From positions 62,001 to 126,000 of the forward strand of contig NZ_CALGPC010000001.1 in the NCBI RefSeq assembly GCF_937960835.1: DNA of 64,000 bases, in the 5' to 3' direction. The notes under the pieces were generated by a model, which saw only the letters and a list, made by a program, of their open reading frames with translations, did no database searches and was not told where the DNA came from. Below, piece by piece: positions 1 to 9,059 of the stretch. A program made the position numbers and the translations under genes. This DNA is from an uncultured Ferrovibrio sp. (lineage in GTDB: Bacteria; Pseudomonadota; Alphaproteobacteria; Ferrovibrionales; Ferrovibrionaceae). Position 1 is the first letter of the stretch; each line of letters opens with the position of its first letter.

Positions 1-2
1 TG

Positions 3-53
3 CCGAACATGGAGGGCTACGACCCGACGCCGGTCACCCTGAAATGCTCGTAA
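3..53 (+). CDS. C-terminal end of an amino-acid ABC transporter solute-binding protein (partial)
   Basis: Only the last 16 codons are present; the gene begins before the window. The visible tail is PNMEGYDPTPVTLKCS followed by TAA. The assignment rests mainly on context: the next three genes encode an amino-acid-type ATPase and two His/Glu-type permeases on the same strand, and such operons usually begin with a periplasmic family 3 solute-binding protein. The tail is too short for an independent family call. Confidence 0.45.
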   Translation, partial: PNMEGYDPTPVTLKCS

Positions 54-75
54 GCGTCATTGCACGAGGGGCATT

Positions 76-840
76 TTGGCGATTGCCGGTATGAGTAGGA
101 AGCCCATTCTGGAGCTCGTAGGCCTGCGCAAGGCCTACGGCTCCCTGGAAGTTCTGCGCGGGATAGACCTGCGGGTCTATCCCGGCGAACTGGTCTGCGT
201 CATCGGCCCGTCGGGGTCGGGCAAGAGCAGCATGCTGCGCTGCTGCAACCGGCTGGAAGAGTTTCAGGCCGGACAGATTCTGGTCGGCGACACGGATATC
301 AGCCGCCCCGATGTCGACATCAATGCCGTGCGCCAGCATATCGGCATGGTGTTCCAGCAATTCAATCTTTATCCCCACCTGACGGTGCTGGGAAACGTGA
401 CGCTGGCCTTGCGCAAGGTTCAGGGCAAGTCGCGTAAAGAAGCCGATCAGCTTGGCATGGCAGCGCTGGAGCGCGTCGGCCTTGCTGATAAGGCGCCGGT
501 CTATCCCGGCCAGCTTTCCGGCGGCCAGCAGCAGCGTGTCGGCATTGCCCGCGCCATCGTGCTGCAGCCCAAGATCATTTTGTTCGATGAGCCGACCAGC
601 GCGCTTGATCCGGAAACCGTGGGCGAAGTGCTCAAGGTAATGAGCCAGCTGCGCGAGAACGGCATGACCATGCTGGTGGTCACCCACGAGATGGGATTTG
701 CCCGCGCCGCCGCCGACCGCGTCGTCTTCATGGATGGCGGTGTGATCGTCGAACAGGGAAAACCGGAAGAGGTCTTCGGTGCGCCGCAACATGACCGCAC
801 CAAGGCTTTCCTGGCCCGCTATACCAACGGCCATCACTGA
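76..840 (+). CDS. Polar amino-acid ABC transporter ATP-binding protein
   Basis: Cytoplasmic ATPase that powers import of a polar amino acid (GlnQ/HisP type). The 254-residue product has Walker A GPSGSGKS near residues 44-51, a glutamine-rich Q-loop region, the signature LSGGQQQR near 147-154, Walker B IILFDEP near 167-173 and the switch histidine in VVTHE. The length is normal for the family. Translation could begin at TTG 76 or at ATG 91; I give the longer form. The final A of its TGA is the first base of the next ATG (position 840), so the permease is translationally coupled. The substrate cannot be read from sequence. Confidence 0.93.
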   Translation: MAIAGMSRKPILELVGLRKAYGSLEVLRGIDLRVYPGELVCVIGPSGSGKSSMLRCCNRLEEFQAGQILVGDTDISRPDVDINAVRQHIGMVFQQFNLYPHLTVLGNVTLALRKVQGKSRKEADQLGMAALERVGLADKAPVYPGQLSGGQQQRVGIARAIVLQPKIILFDEPTSALDPETVGEVLKVMSQLRENGMTMLVVTHEMGFARAAADRVVFMDGGVIVEQGKPEEVFGAPQHDRTKAFLARYTNGHH

Positions 841-1520
841 TGGACGGTCTCGAACGCTTTCTCTACACCTTCTTCAACGCCGAGGTGGCCGCGCGCTACT
901 GGCCTGACATCATCGCCGGCGCGGGCGTGACTTTGGGCGTGGGCGCGGCCGTATCAGTGACCGGCCTGGCGCTTGGTCTGGCCTTGGCAGTCCTGCGCGC
1001 CATGCAACGGCCCTGACTGTCGCTGCCGATTGTTGCCTTCGTCGACATCATGCGCGCCCTGCCGCCGCTGGTCGTCATCATCATCTTCTTCTTTGCCTTC
1101 CCGCTGATTGGCCTTGCCATGTCCGCCTTCACCGCGACCTGGCTTTCCCTGTCGCTGGTTCTGGCGGCCTATGCCGAGGAATGCATCTGGGGTGGCATCT
1201 TGAGCCTGCCGCGCGGCCAGGCTGAGGCGGCGCGCTCAACCGGCCTGACCTGGTGGCAGACCATGCTGTATGTGATCCTGCCGCAGGCCTTCAGGATCGC
1301 GGTGCCGCCGCTGACCAATCGCGTCATCGCCATCAGCAAGAATGTCGCGCTTGGCTCGGTGGTGGCGCTCAGCGAGGTGCTGAACAACGCTCATTCCGCC
1401 ACCAGCAATGCCGGCAATCCGACGCCGCTGACCATGGCCGCCGCGGCCTATCTGGTGATCTTCATTCCCGTCATCCTGGCGGCACGCCGCCTGGAAGCCC
1501 GCTGGCAGTGGAAGATCTGA
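840..1520 (+). pseudogene. Amino-acid ABC transporter permease 1, interrupted by an in-frame TGA
   Basis: Reading from ATG 840, which overlaps the stop of the ATPase gene, gives a normal HisM/GlnP-type permease start: a first membrane helix and then RAMQRP. TGA follows at 1014-1016, and the same frame continues with LSLPIVAFVDIMRALPPL to the stop at 1520. Read through, the protein would be 226 residues, matching the paralogous permease next to it (225), and it contains the EAA loop EAARSTGLTWWQTMLYVILP. So one base change (for example from CGA or TGG) has split the gene after residue 58, or it is a sequencing error. Reinitiation at ATG 1050 would give a 156-residue fragment lacking the first helix. 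The remaining part shows no further damage. Confidence 0.8.
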
Positions 1521-1521
1521 G

Positions 1522-2199
1522 ATGGACGCCATCCTGCACAACTTCTTCAACATCGGCGTCTTCCAGGAGGTGCTGCCGTATCTGCTGCAGGGCCTGCTGA
1601 CCACTGTTGGCCTGTCCGCCCTGGTGATCCCGCTGGGTCTGGCAGGCGGGCTGTTCGTCGCGCTTGCCGGGACACAGACCGAAAACCGCCTGATCCGCGT
1701 CCTGATCGCGGTCTATGTCGACGTATTCCGCGCCATGCCGCCGCTGGTGCTGCTGATCTTCATCTATTTCGGCTTTCCGTTCCTGGGGATCGAGCTGCCC
1801 AAGCTGCTGGCGGTTGCGCTCGGTTTCCTGCTCAACAATGCCAGCTATTACGGCGAGATTTTCCGCGCCGGCTTGCTGGCCGTGCCGCAGGGCCAGATGG
1901 AGGCGGCGCGCTCCACCGGGCTGACGCGGCTGCAGGCGCTGACCTATGTCGTGGTGCCGCAGGCGACCCGCAACGTGTTGCCCGATCTGATCGGCAACAG
2001 TATCGAAGTGGTGAAACTCACCACCTTGGCCAGCGTGGTCGCCCTGCCGGAACTGCTGCGTGTCGCCCGCGATGCCCAGTCGCTGCTTTACAATCCGTCG
2101 CCGATTGTTCTGGCAGCCCTGATCTACCTGGCTCTGCTCTGGCCCCTGGTCCGCCTGCTCAGCCGGCTGGAACACAAGAACATGGTCGGCCGGCACTGA
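1522..2199 (+). CDS. Amino-acid ABC transporter permease 2
   Basis: Inner-membrane permease of the same importer, 225 residues with about five hydrophobic segments. The cytoplasmic EAA loop that contacts the ATPase is clear: MEAARSTGLTRLQALTYVVV followed by PQATRNVLPDLIGN. It begins one base after the stop of the first permease gene, so the set is one operon. These transporters normally need two different permease subunits. Because its partner carries a nonsense codon, this subunit may be left without a full-length mate unless the stop is suppressed, is a sequencing error, or the subunit can homodimerise. Confidence 0.9.
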   Translation: MDAILHNFFNIGVFQEVLPYLLQGLLTTVGLSALVIPLGLAGGLFVALAGTQTENRLIRVLIAVYVDVFRAMPPLVLLIFIYFGFPFLGIELPKLLAVALGFLLNNASYYGEIFRAGLLAVPQGQMEAARSTGLTRLQALTYVVVPQATRNVLPDLIGNSIEVVKLTTLASVVALPELLRVARDAQSLLYNPSPIVLAALIYLALLWPLVRLLSRLEHKNMVGRH

Positions 2200-2214
2200 G
2201 TAACAAAGGCTGCA

Positions 2215-2709
2215 TCAGCGATAGAAGATGTGATCGCCGATGCGCATCAGCCGCTTGCGCTTGCCGCCCCAGTTTGGCTTCACCTTCGCGCTGTGAAAGA
2301 ACAGCGCCCCGCCGGTAGGATCGCGGCTGCCGCCCTGCATGGCTTCCTGCGCCACGTCGAGCGCCATGGCCCATTCGTCTTCGCTTTGCGGCCGGTCGGT
2401 TTTGCCGTCGCAATACCAGCTGAACTGGCAGCGTCCCTTGGCCGTGTCATCTTTTTGCGAGATCACGCCGCAGATCGTGCTGGGGAAATGCTCGCTCCTG
2501 GTGCGGTTGAGCACCGTATGCGCGATGGCAAGCTGGCCCTTGCGGCTTTCCGTCTTGCCTTCCCAATAGACAGCGAGCGCCAGGCATTGCGTCTCGTCCT
2601 GCAGCAGATGCGGCGCAGCCGGCTGCGTTTTGGCAAATACCGGCCACAGCGCCAGAAGGAAGGCGCCGCAGGCGATCTTCGGAAGCGCCCCGTGCGTCAC
2701 GCCAGGCAT
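2215..2709 (-). CDS. Cell-wall hydrolase, SleB/Hydrolase_2 family
   Basis: A small exported hydrolase likely to act on peptidoglycan. The 164-residue product starts with a hydrophobic signal (IACGAFLLALWPVFA) and then has the SleB-type catalytic domain: CLALAVYWEGKTES with the predicted catalytic Glu, the block AIAHTVLNR, FPSTICGVI, CQFSWYCDG, and a C-terminal GGALFFHSAKVKPNW. In alphaproteobacteria such proteins are not linked to sporulation; they are usually general wall-remodelling enzymes. It lies just downstream of dgt on the same strand (about 55 bp away) and converges with the permease gene. The ATG at 2709 gives a complete signal peptide. Confidence 0.85.
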   Translation of the reverse strand: MPGVTHGALPKIACGAFLLALWPVFAKTQPAAPHLLQDETQCLALAVYWEGKTESRKGQLAIAHTVLNRTRSEHFPSTICGVISQKDDTAKGRCQFSWYCDGKTDRPQSEDEWAMALDVAQEAMQGGSRDPTGGALFFHSAKVKPNWGGKRKRLMRIGDHIFYR

Positions 2710-2764
2710 CTCCGCGTGGACTGAATGCGAGGCGGGAAATCGTTGTCGATCTGCATGTCACGCC

Positions 2765-4084
2765 CTATTGCAAGCCGCGCAAGCGCTGGAACTGCTTCAA
2801 CGCATAGGAATCCGTCATGCCACTGATGAAGTCGGTCACCGACAGCAGCCATTCGTAACGGCTGGCAGTTGCCTTCGGCGGCTGCGGCATCAGGCGCAGT
2901 AACGCCTTCTGGCGCGGCGCCAGCGCCTCCAGCCTGCCGCCGGACCGCTCGAAATCAAGATGCGCCGAGCAGAAAGCCTCCAGAAGGCTGGTCAGGATCT
3001 CGCCGCCCATCACTTCGGTCTGGAAACGCTCGCGTGTTTCGAAAATGCGCTTCCGCGTGAAGGCGGCAATCTCATCGAGCTGGGATGCAACCGGCGTTTG
3101 CGCCATCAGATCGCCGGGCATCTTGCCTGCCATGATGAGGCTTTCCTGCGCGAGGAAAACCTCGACGGCAAAGTCGATCAGATCGCCGATCGCCTTGGCG
3201 CGCAGATAGGCGATCTTCCACGGCTCATCGGAGATTTCCTTGTAGCGCGGCGGCTGACGGCGCAGCAGGGCAAGCAGCCTTTCTTCAGCTTCCTCGAAAC
3301 GCAGGCGGCCGAGCTTGTAGCCGTCCTCGATATCGACCACCGAATAGCAGATGTCATCCGCCGCCTCGACCAGGTAGGTCAGCGGATGCCGCGCATAGCG
3401 GTCCTGCCCCAGCCGCACCAGGCCGACGGTTTCCACCATTTCCTCAAACAGCGCGGTCTCGGCCGCGAAATGACCGAACTTGCCTTTCGCCGGATCGGCG
3501 GCCAGCGAGCCGAAGGGATATTTCATGAAAGTGGCCAGGGTGGCGCAGGTCAGCCGCAGGCCGCCTGCGTCGCGCCAGTTCTGCAGCCGGGTCATCACCC
3601 GGAAGCCCTGGGCATTGCCTTCGAAATGCAAAAAGTCGCGGCGCTGCTGTTCCGACAGGGGCTCCAGCAGGGAGCTGCCGGGACCGGAGCGGAACCAATG
3701 CTGGATGGTCGCCTCGCCGAAATGGCCAAAGGGCGGATTGCCGATATCATGGCCGATGCAGGCGGCCGCAACGATATGGCCGAACTCGGCAGCGCTTAAG
3801 CCCGCGAGATCGGCGCCATGACGCTCCACGATGACCTGGCCGACCTGCGCACCGAGCGAGCGGCCGACCGAGGAGACTTCCAGCGAATGGGTCAGCCGGT
3901 TGCGCACATAATCGCTCTCGGGGAGCGAATGAACCTGGGTCTTGTCCTGGAGACGGCGGAAGGCGGAGCAGAACACTACCCGGTCCCAGTCCTTCTGGAA
4001 TGGATTGCGCGCCGCGGTGACCGGTTCGGCGCTACGATGGCCAAGCCGCTGGGCCGACAGAAGCTGGGACCATTGCATCGTCAT
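2765..4084 (-). CDS. dgt: Deoxyguanosinetriphosphate triphosphohydrolase-like protein
   Basis: HD-superfamily phosphohydrolase that splits dNTPs (classically dGTP) into deoxynucleoside and triphosphate, helping to set dNTP pools. Features: RNRLTHSLEVSSVGRSLG supplies the first metal-binding His, and AAACIGHDIGNPPFGHFGE holds the HD pair and the typical NPPFGH signature. The C-terminal half (YSVVDIEDGYKLG, then a long helical region ending DSYALKQFQRLRGLQ) matches the family. ATG 4084 (or 4078) is preferred over the upstream 4123 start because homologues begin shortly before QRLGHRS. The product is about 439 residues. The histidine kinase gene is divergent from it. Confidence 0.92.
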   Translation of the reverse strand: MTMQWSQLLSAQRLGHRSAEPVTAARNPFQKDWDRVVFCSAFRRLQDKTQVHSLPESDYVRNRLTHSLEVSSVGRSLGAQVGQVIVERHGADLAGLSAAEFGHIVAAACIGHDIGNPPFGHFGEATIQHWFRSGPGSSLLEPLSEQQRRDFLHFEGNAQGFRVMTRLQNWRDAGGLRLTCATLATFMKYPFGSLAADPAKGKFGHFAAETALFEEMVETVGLVRLGQDRYARHPLTYLVEAADDICYSVVDIEDGYKLGRLRFEEAEERLLALLRRQPPRYKEISDEPWKIAYLRAKAIGDLIDFAVEVFLAQESLIMAGKMPGDLMAQTPVASQLDEIAAFTRKRIFETRERFQTEVMGGEILTSLLEAFCSAHLDFERSGGRLEALAPRQKALLRLMPQPPKATASRYEWLLSVTDFISGMTDSYALKQFQRLRGLQ

Positions 4085-4216
4085 GCGCGCACTTTGAAGA
4101 CAAGAAGACCGCCTTTCAAGCACTTGGCCGCAGCCGCTCGGCCACGCACAGTTTTTGATTGAAATATTATCGGTTAAAACCCGAAGATATGACGGTCAGG
4201 GAAGCAGGCCACCAGT

Positions 4217-5941
4217 ATGAACACCCCCATCATTGCCGCGATCGCGACCGCCGCGCCCCTGGTCGTTGCCCTGCTTTGCGTCTATGTGCTCCGCAAGCTG
4301 GATGGCGGCCGCCACCTGTCCTTCTGGGCCATCGCCCATGCCGCGCTGGCGGCCGGCATTGCCGTGGTCGGCTTCGTTCCGGCAAGCGCCCGCGACCTGC
4401 TGCCCTGGCCTTTGCTTGCCGCTGCCACGGCTTCCACGCTGATCTGGTCCGTGCTGCTGGTCGCCGGCATCCGCGTGCTGCTTGGAAAGCCTGATCGCCT
4501 TGGCCATGCGCTGCTGATCGGCATCGGGCTGACCATCGTTGTCAGCATCGTGCAGCATCTCTATCCATCCCTGCGCCAGCCCAGCGCATCGGCCGTGACT
4601 GGCGCCATCGTGCTCTATGGCGGCGCGATGCTGATCTGGCAGCGCCATTCGGTGCTGTATGTCGGCACCGGTATTCTGCTGCTCTATCGCGGCTTGCAGG
4701 CTCTTTATGTCGCCACCCTGCTGGCGGAACGCCAGCAGTCGCTCGACCTGCCGCTGGCTCTCTCTATCTTCACCAATCTTCTGACCGGCCTCGGCCTGAT
4801 CATGATCGAGCTGGACAATGCCCGCCGGCGTGAGGGCCAGGCACGCGAGACCGAGCGCGATACCCGCCAGTTTCTGGAAACCGTGCTGGACAGCATGCCG
4901 GCGACGATGACCTACAAGGACACCAACCTGCGCTATCGCATCGTGAACCGGCAGATGCGCGCGCTGCTGAAGCCTTATGGCGAGGATGTCATCGGCCGCA
5001 CCTGGTCGGAGATCGCCGGCGCCGATGTCGCCACAGTCGTGGAGGACATCGACCGCCAAATCCTGAAGACCGGCGAGCCGACGCATATTGAGCAAGGCTG
5101 GACCGGGCCGGACGGAAAGCCCGTGGTGATCTGGGCCCTGAAGATGCCCTTGCGCGATTCAGCCGGCGACATTCAGGGCGTGATCACCTGCGGCATCGAT
5201 GTTACCCGGCTGAAGGAAACCGAAATCCAGCTGATCGAGCAGCGCGAGGCTGCCGAGGCCGCCAGCCGTGCCAAAAGCGTCTTCCTCGCCAATATGAGCC
5301 ATGAGCTGCGCACGCCGCTCAATGCCATCATCGGCTTCGCCGAGATGATGATGAAAGGCTATCTCGGCCAGCTTGCCGGACAGCAGCAGGATTACGTCAC
5401 GCATATCTATCAGTCCGGCGAACATCTCCTGCGTCTGGTCAGCGACCTGCTCGATCTGTCGCGGCTGGAAAGCGGCAAGCTCGATCTGAACATCGTTGAT
5501 TGCGACTTCGACCGGCTGGCCGAGGCAGCCCTGGCGATGGTCGAGCCGCAGGCGCAGCAGGCGCAGGTGAAGCTGGTCTTTGCGCCGACCAAATTGACGG
5601 TGCGGGCGGACGAACGCGCCCTGACGCAGATCCTGGTCAACCTGCTGGGCAATGCCGTGAAGTTCAACCGCCCGGACGGCAAGGTCGAAATCAAGGCCTC
5701 GATGATGCATGGCATCCTGCGGATGACCGTCGAAGATACCGGCATCGGCATGAGCCCTGCCGAAAGCCGCGCCGCGATCCAGCCGTTCCATCGCGCCGAT
5801 GTCTATCGTACACGCGCCAATAGCGGCGCCGGCCTGGGATTGTCGATCTGCCGCAGCCTGGTCGAGTTGCATGGCGGCCGGCTGGAAATCCGCAGCCAGC
5901 CCGGCCAGGGTACCAGCGTCGAAGTTGCATTGCCGGCCTGA
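4217..5941 (+). CDS. Membrane-bound PAS-domain sensor histidine kinase
   Basis: Probable signal-transducing kinase of 574 residues. About seven hydrophobic helices fill residues 1-200, with no large periplasmic loop, suggesting sensing in or at the membrane. A PAS domain follows (about 225-340, with the typical PAS end GVITCGIDVTRLKE). Next is HisKA with the phospho-acceptor His362 in NMSHELRTPLNAIIGF, then HATPase_c with N box NLLGNAVKF, G1 DTGIGM and G2 GAGLGLSI. No response regulator gene is adjacent. It reads in the same direction as tctCBA, 104 bp upstream of tctC, so it may help to control that transporter; TctDE-type two-component control is known for such systems. Confidence 0.92.
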   Translation: MNTPIIAAIATAAPLVVALLCVYVLRKLDGGRHLSFWAIAHAALAAGIAVVGFVPASARDLLPWPLLAAATASTLIWSVLLVAGIRVLLGKPDRLGHALLIGIGLTIVVSIVQHLYPSLRQPSASAVTGAIVLYGGAMLIWQRHSVLYVGTGILLLYRGLQALYVATLLAERQQSLDLPLALSIFTNLLTGLGLIMIELDNARRREGQARETERDTRQFLETVLDSMPATMTYKDTNLRYRIVNRQMRALLKPYGEDVIGRTWSEIAGADVATVVEDIDRQILKTGEPTHIEQGWTGPDGKPVVIWALKMPLRDSAGDIQGVITCGIDVTRLKETEIQLIEQREAAEAASRAKSVFLANMSHELRTPLNAIIGFAEMMMKGYLGQLAGQQQDYVTHIYQSGEHLLRLVSDLLDLSRLESGKLDLNIVDCDFDRLAEAALAMVEPQAQQAQVKLVFAPTKLTVRADERALTQILVNLLGNAVKFNRPDGKVEIKASMMHGILRMTVEDTGIGMSPAESRAAIQPFHRADVYRTRANSGAGLGLSICRSLVELHGGRLEIRSQPGQGTSVEVALPA

Positions 5942-6045
5942 TACCCGCCCGCATCGCCGCCAAGGTCACCGCACGCCCCTTGCCTTCGTGCCTGCGACGC
6001 GTCACAAATTCGGTAAACCATAAACAATCGCCAGGGAGAGAAACC

Positions 6046-7026
6046 ATGATGCAACGCCGCGATTTCATCCGTATGGCGCTTTATGGCAGCGCCGCGCTGT
6101 CTCTGCCCATGGCATTCGGCCGCAGCGCTCAGGCCCAGGCCATCGACACGCTGAAGCTGTTCGTTCCCGCCAATCCCGGCGGCGGCTGGGATCAGACCGC
6201 GCGCAGCATGGAGCAGGCGCTGAAAGCCGCCGGACTGATCAAGGGCGCGCAGGTCACCAATGTCGGCGGTGCGGGCGGGGCAGTCGGCCTGCCGCAATTC
6301 GTCAATCAGTGGAAAGGCCAGGGCAACGCGCTGATGGTCGGCGGCATGGTCATGGTCGGCGCGCTGATCGCCAACAGGTCGCCGATCAAGCTGACTCAGG
6401 TGACGCCGATTGCGCGGCTGACCGGTGAATATCAGGTCGTCGTGGTGCCGGCCAATTCGCCGCACAAATCGATGCAGGATCTCATCGCCGCCTTCAAGGC
6501 CGATCCCAGCAAGGTCTCCTGGGCCGGCGGCTCGGCAGGCGGATCGGACCATATCCTGGCGGGCATGATTGCGAAGGCATCCGGTGGCGATCCGAAGAAG
6601 GTCGCCTATGTCGCCTATCCGGGCGGCGGCCCGGCCCAGGCAGCGCTGCTCGGCGCGCAGGTGACCTGCGGCATTTCGGGCTATGGCGAGTTCGGTGAGC
6701 AGATCAAGGCCGGCAAGCTGCGCGCGCTCGGCATCTCGGCGGACAAGCGCCAGCCAGGCATCGACATCCCGACACTCAAAGAGCAAGGCGTGGATGTCGA
6801 GCTGGTCAACTGGCGCGGCGTCTTCGCGCCGCCCGGCGTGAAGCCGCAGGATCGCGACGCGATGATCGACCTGATGGCCAAGATGAATGACAGTCCCGCC
6901 TGGAAGGAGCAGCTCAAGGCCAAGGACTGGACGCCGCTTTTCCTCGCGGGCGATGACTATGCCAGATATATCGAAGCCGAGAACAAGCGGATCGAAGGCA
7001 TCCTGACCGAACTTGGCCTGGCTTGA
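6046..7026 (+). CDS. tctC: Tripartite tricarboxylate transporter substrate-binding protein (TctC/Bug family)
   Basis: Periplasmic binding protein of a TTT-family secondary transporter for carboxylates. The start at ATG 6046 follows GGGAGAG and gives an N terminus QRRDFIRMAL plus a hydrophobic stretch ending SAQAQA, which looks like a twin-arginine signal. The mature part has the Bug-family blocks PANPGGGWDQTARSM, NVGGAGGAVG and AGGSAGGSDHI. About 326 residues is typical. Its TGA overlaps the ATG of tctB (7024-7028), so tctC, tctB and tctA form a coupled operon. The ligand (citrate, tartrate, a dicarboxylate or other) cannot be deduced. Confidence 0.93.
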   Translation: MMQRRDFIRMALYGSAALSLPMAFGRSAQAQAIDTLKLFVPANPGGGWDQTARSMEQALKAAGLIKGAQVTNVGGAGGAVGLPQFVNQWKGQGNALMVGGMVMVGALIANRSPIKLTQVTPIARLTGEYQVVVVPANSPHKSMQDLIAAFKADPSKVSWAGGSAGGSDHILAGMIAKASGGDPKKVAYVAYPGGGPAQAALLGAQVTCGISGYGEFGEQIKAGKLRALGISADKRQPGIDIPTLKEQGVDVELVNWRGVFAPPGVKPQDRDAMIDLMAKMNDSPAWKEQLKAKDWTPLFLAGDDYARYIEAENKRIEGILTELGLA

Positions 7027-7502
7027 TGCGGCGGCTTGCCCGGCCGGAGGTGCTGCTGTCCCTGGGCGTCATCGCGCTGGGACTGGTGGCGCTGGATCAG
7101 ACCTGGCGGATTCCGGTCTCGCCGCTTTATGCCAAGGTGGGACCAACCGCGATGGCCTATGCCGCCAGCATTCTGCTGCTGGGCCTGGGCGTCGCGTCGC
7201 TCATCCAGGCCTGGCTGGGCCGCTGGCAGATAGACGCCGAGGCAGAAGCCTCTGAACCGGTGCAATGGCGCAGCGTCGGCTGGCTGCTGGCCGGTCTGGT
7301 GCTCAATGTCGGCCTGATCGGCCCGCTTGGCTTCGTGCCGGCTTCGGCTTTGCTGTTTGCCTGCACGGCGCGCGCCTTCGGCAGCTTCCGTCCCTTCCGC
7401 GACCTGCTGATCGGCGCCGTGTTTGCCGCCATCGCCTATTTCGGTTTCGCCAAGCTGCTGGGCATCAATATCGGGGCAGGCCTATTGGAAGGATTGCTCT
7501 GA
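7026..7502 (+). CDS. tctB: Tripartite tricarboxylate transporter small membrane subunit TctB
   Basis: Small integral membrane subunit, 158 residues, with four predicted hydrophobic segments (LLSLGVIALGLVAL; AYAASILLLGLGVASL; VGWLLAGLVLNVGLIGPLG; LIGAVFAAIAYFGFAKLLGI), the normal TctB topology. TctB sequences diverge widely, so the call depends on topology and on its place between tctC and tctA. ATG 7026 overlaps the tctC stop; a TTG at 7023 would add a single residue. It ends just before tctA, which begins one base later. Confidence 0.88.
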   Translation: MRRLARPEVLLSLGVIALGLVALDQTWRIPVSPLYAKVGPTAMAYAASILLLGLGVASLIQAWLGRWQIDAEAEASEPVQWRSVGWLLAGLVLNVGLIGPLGFVPASALLFACTARAFGSFRPFRDLLIGAVFAAIAYFGFAKLLGINIGAGLLEGLL

Positions 7503-7503
7503 G

Positions 7504-9018
7504 ATGGAAACGCTCGGCTTCCTTGCCGATGGTTTCGCCATCGCGCTGCAACCGGCCAACCTGCTCTGGGCCTTGCTGGGCGTAACGCTGGGCACAGCCG
7601 TCGGCGTTCTGCCCGGCCTCGGCCCGGCGCTGACTATCGCGCTGCTGCTGCCGATCACCTTCAGCGTCCCGGCCACCGCCGCCTTCATTCTGTTTGCCGG
7701 CATCTATTACGGCGCGATGTATGGCGGCAGCACCACCTCGATCCTGCTGAATACGCCCGGCGAAAGCGCCACCATCATCACGGCGCTGGAAGGCCACAAG
7801 ATGGCGCGCCAGGGCCGCGCGGCGGCCGCCCTGGCGACGGCGGCAATCGGCAGCTTCGTTGCCGGCACCATCGGTATCCTGGGACTGACCTTTCTGGCGC
7901 CGCCGCTGGTGGAACTGGCGCTGCAATTCGGACCGGCGGATTACTTTTCGCTGATGGTCGTGTCCTTCATCGCGGTTTCTGCCGTGCTGGGCAGTTCGGT
8001 GCTGCGCGGCCTGACGTCGCTTGGCCTGGGACTGCTGCTGGGCCTTGTCGGCATCGACATGCAGACGGGACAGCCGCGCTTTACCTTCGGCCTGCCGGAA
8101 CTGCTCGATGGCATCAACGTCATCGTCGTCGCGGTCGGCCTGTTCGCGGTGGGCGAGACGCTTTATCTGGCAGCGCGGCCGAAATACCACGGCAGCATCG
8201 CCCCGCTGAAAGGCCGCGGCTGGATGACGCGCAGCGACTGGGCGCGCTCATGGAAGGCCTGGCTGCGCGGCGCGGCACTCGGCTTCCCGTTCGGCACCCT
8301 GCCGGCCGGCGGTGCCGAAGTGCCGACCTTCGTCAGCTATTACGTCGAGAAGAAACTCTCCAAGCATCCGGAAGAATTCGGCCATGGCGCCATCGAAGGC
8401 GTGGCTGGCCCCGAAGCCGCCAACAATGCTTCCGCCGCCGGCGTTCTGGTGCCGATGCTGGCCCTTGGCCTGCCGACTTCGGCCACCGCAGCGATCATGC
8501 TCTCGGCGTTTCAATCCTATGGGATCAATCCCGGGCCGCTTCTGCTGCAAAGCCAGCCAGAACTGGTCTGGGGCCTGATCGCTTCGCTGTATGTCGGCAA
8601 CGTGATCCTGCTGATCCTCAACCTGCCGCTGGCCGGGCTCTGGGCCAAGGTGCTCGCCATTCCGGCGCCATGGCTCTATGGCGGCATCCTGGTCTTCGCC
8701 ACCATCGGCACCTATGGCATCAGCCAGTCGCCGATCGATCTGATCCTGCTCTACATCATTGGCGGCATGGGCTATCTGATGCGGCGCTTCGACTATCCGA
8801 CCGCGCCGGTGATCATCGGCATGATCCTTGGCCCCTTCGCCGAGCAGGAATTCCGCCGCGCGATGACGATCTCTGGCGGCGATCTGACGGTCTTCGTCAC
8901 CCGGCCTTTGAGCTTGACCCTTCTGATCATTGCAGCAGTTCTGTTACTGGGGCCGATCCTGCTGCGCCGCCGGATGGTGCAGCGGCGATCACCTTTTCGC
9001 CATCATCATGACAATTGA
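7504..9018 (+). CDS. tctA: Tripartite tricarboxylate transporter large membrane subunit TctA
   Basis: Main transport subunit of the TTT system, 504 residues and roughly a dozen membrane helices. The hallmark TctA motif GVLPGLGPALTIALLLPITF lies near residues 34-53, and the second conserved block GVAGPEAANNASAAGVLVPML lies near 300. Both glycine-rich repeats are intact, so the subunit should be functional. ATG 7504 follows directly after the tctB stop. It is the last gene of the operon; a C-rich leader and a perfect intrinsic terminator follow at 9177-9209. Confidence 0.95.
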   Translation: METLGFLADGFAIALQPANLLWALLGVTLGTAVGVLPGLGPALTIALLLPITFSVPATAAFILFAGIYYGAMYGGSTTSILLNTPGESATIITALEGHKMARQGRAAAALATAAIGSFVAGTIGILGLTFLAPPLVELALQFGPADYFSLMVVSFIAVSAVLGSSVLRGLTSLGLGLLLGLVGIDMQTGQPRFTFGLPELLDGINVIVVAVGLFAVGETLYLAARPKYHGSIAPLKGRGWMTRSDWARSWKAWLRGAALGFPFGTLPAGGAEVPTFVSYYVEKKLSKHPEEFGHGAIEGVAGPEAANNASAAGVLVPMLALGLPTSATAAIMLSAFQSYGINPGPLLLQSQPELVWGLIASLYVGNVILLILNLPLAGLWAKVLAIPAPWLYGGILVFATIGTYGISQSPIDLILLYIIGGMGYLMRRFDYPTAPVIIGMILGPFAEQEFRRAMTISGGDLTVFVTRPLSLTLLIIAAVLLLGPILLRRRMVQRRSPFRHHHDN

Positions 9019-9059
9019 CGCTACGTGATGGTCGTCACTGTAAACGGGACAGCGCATCC

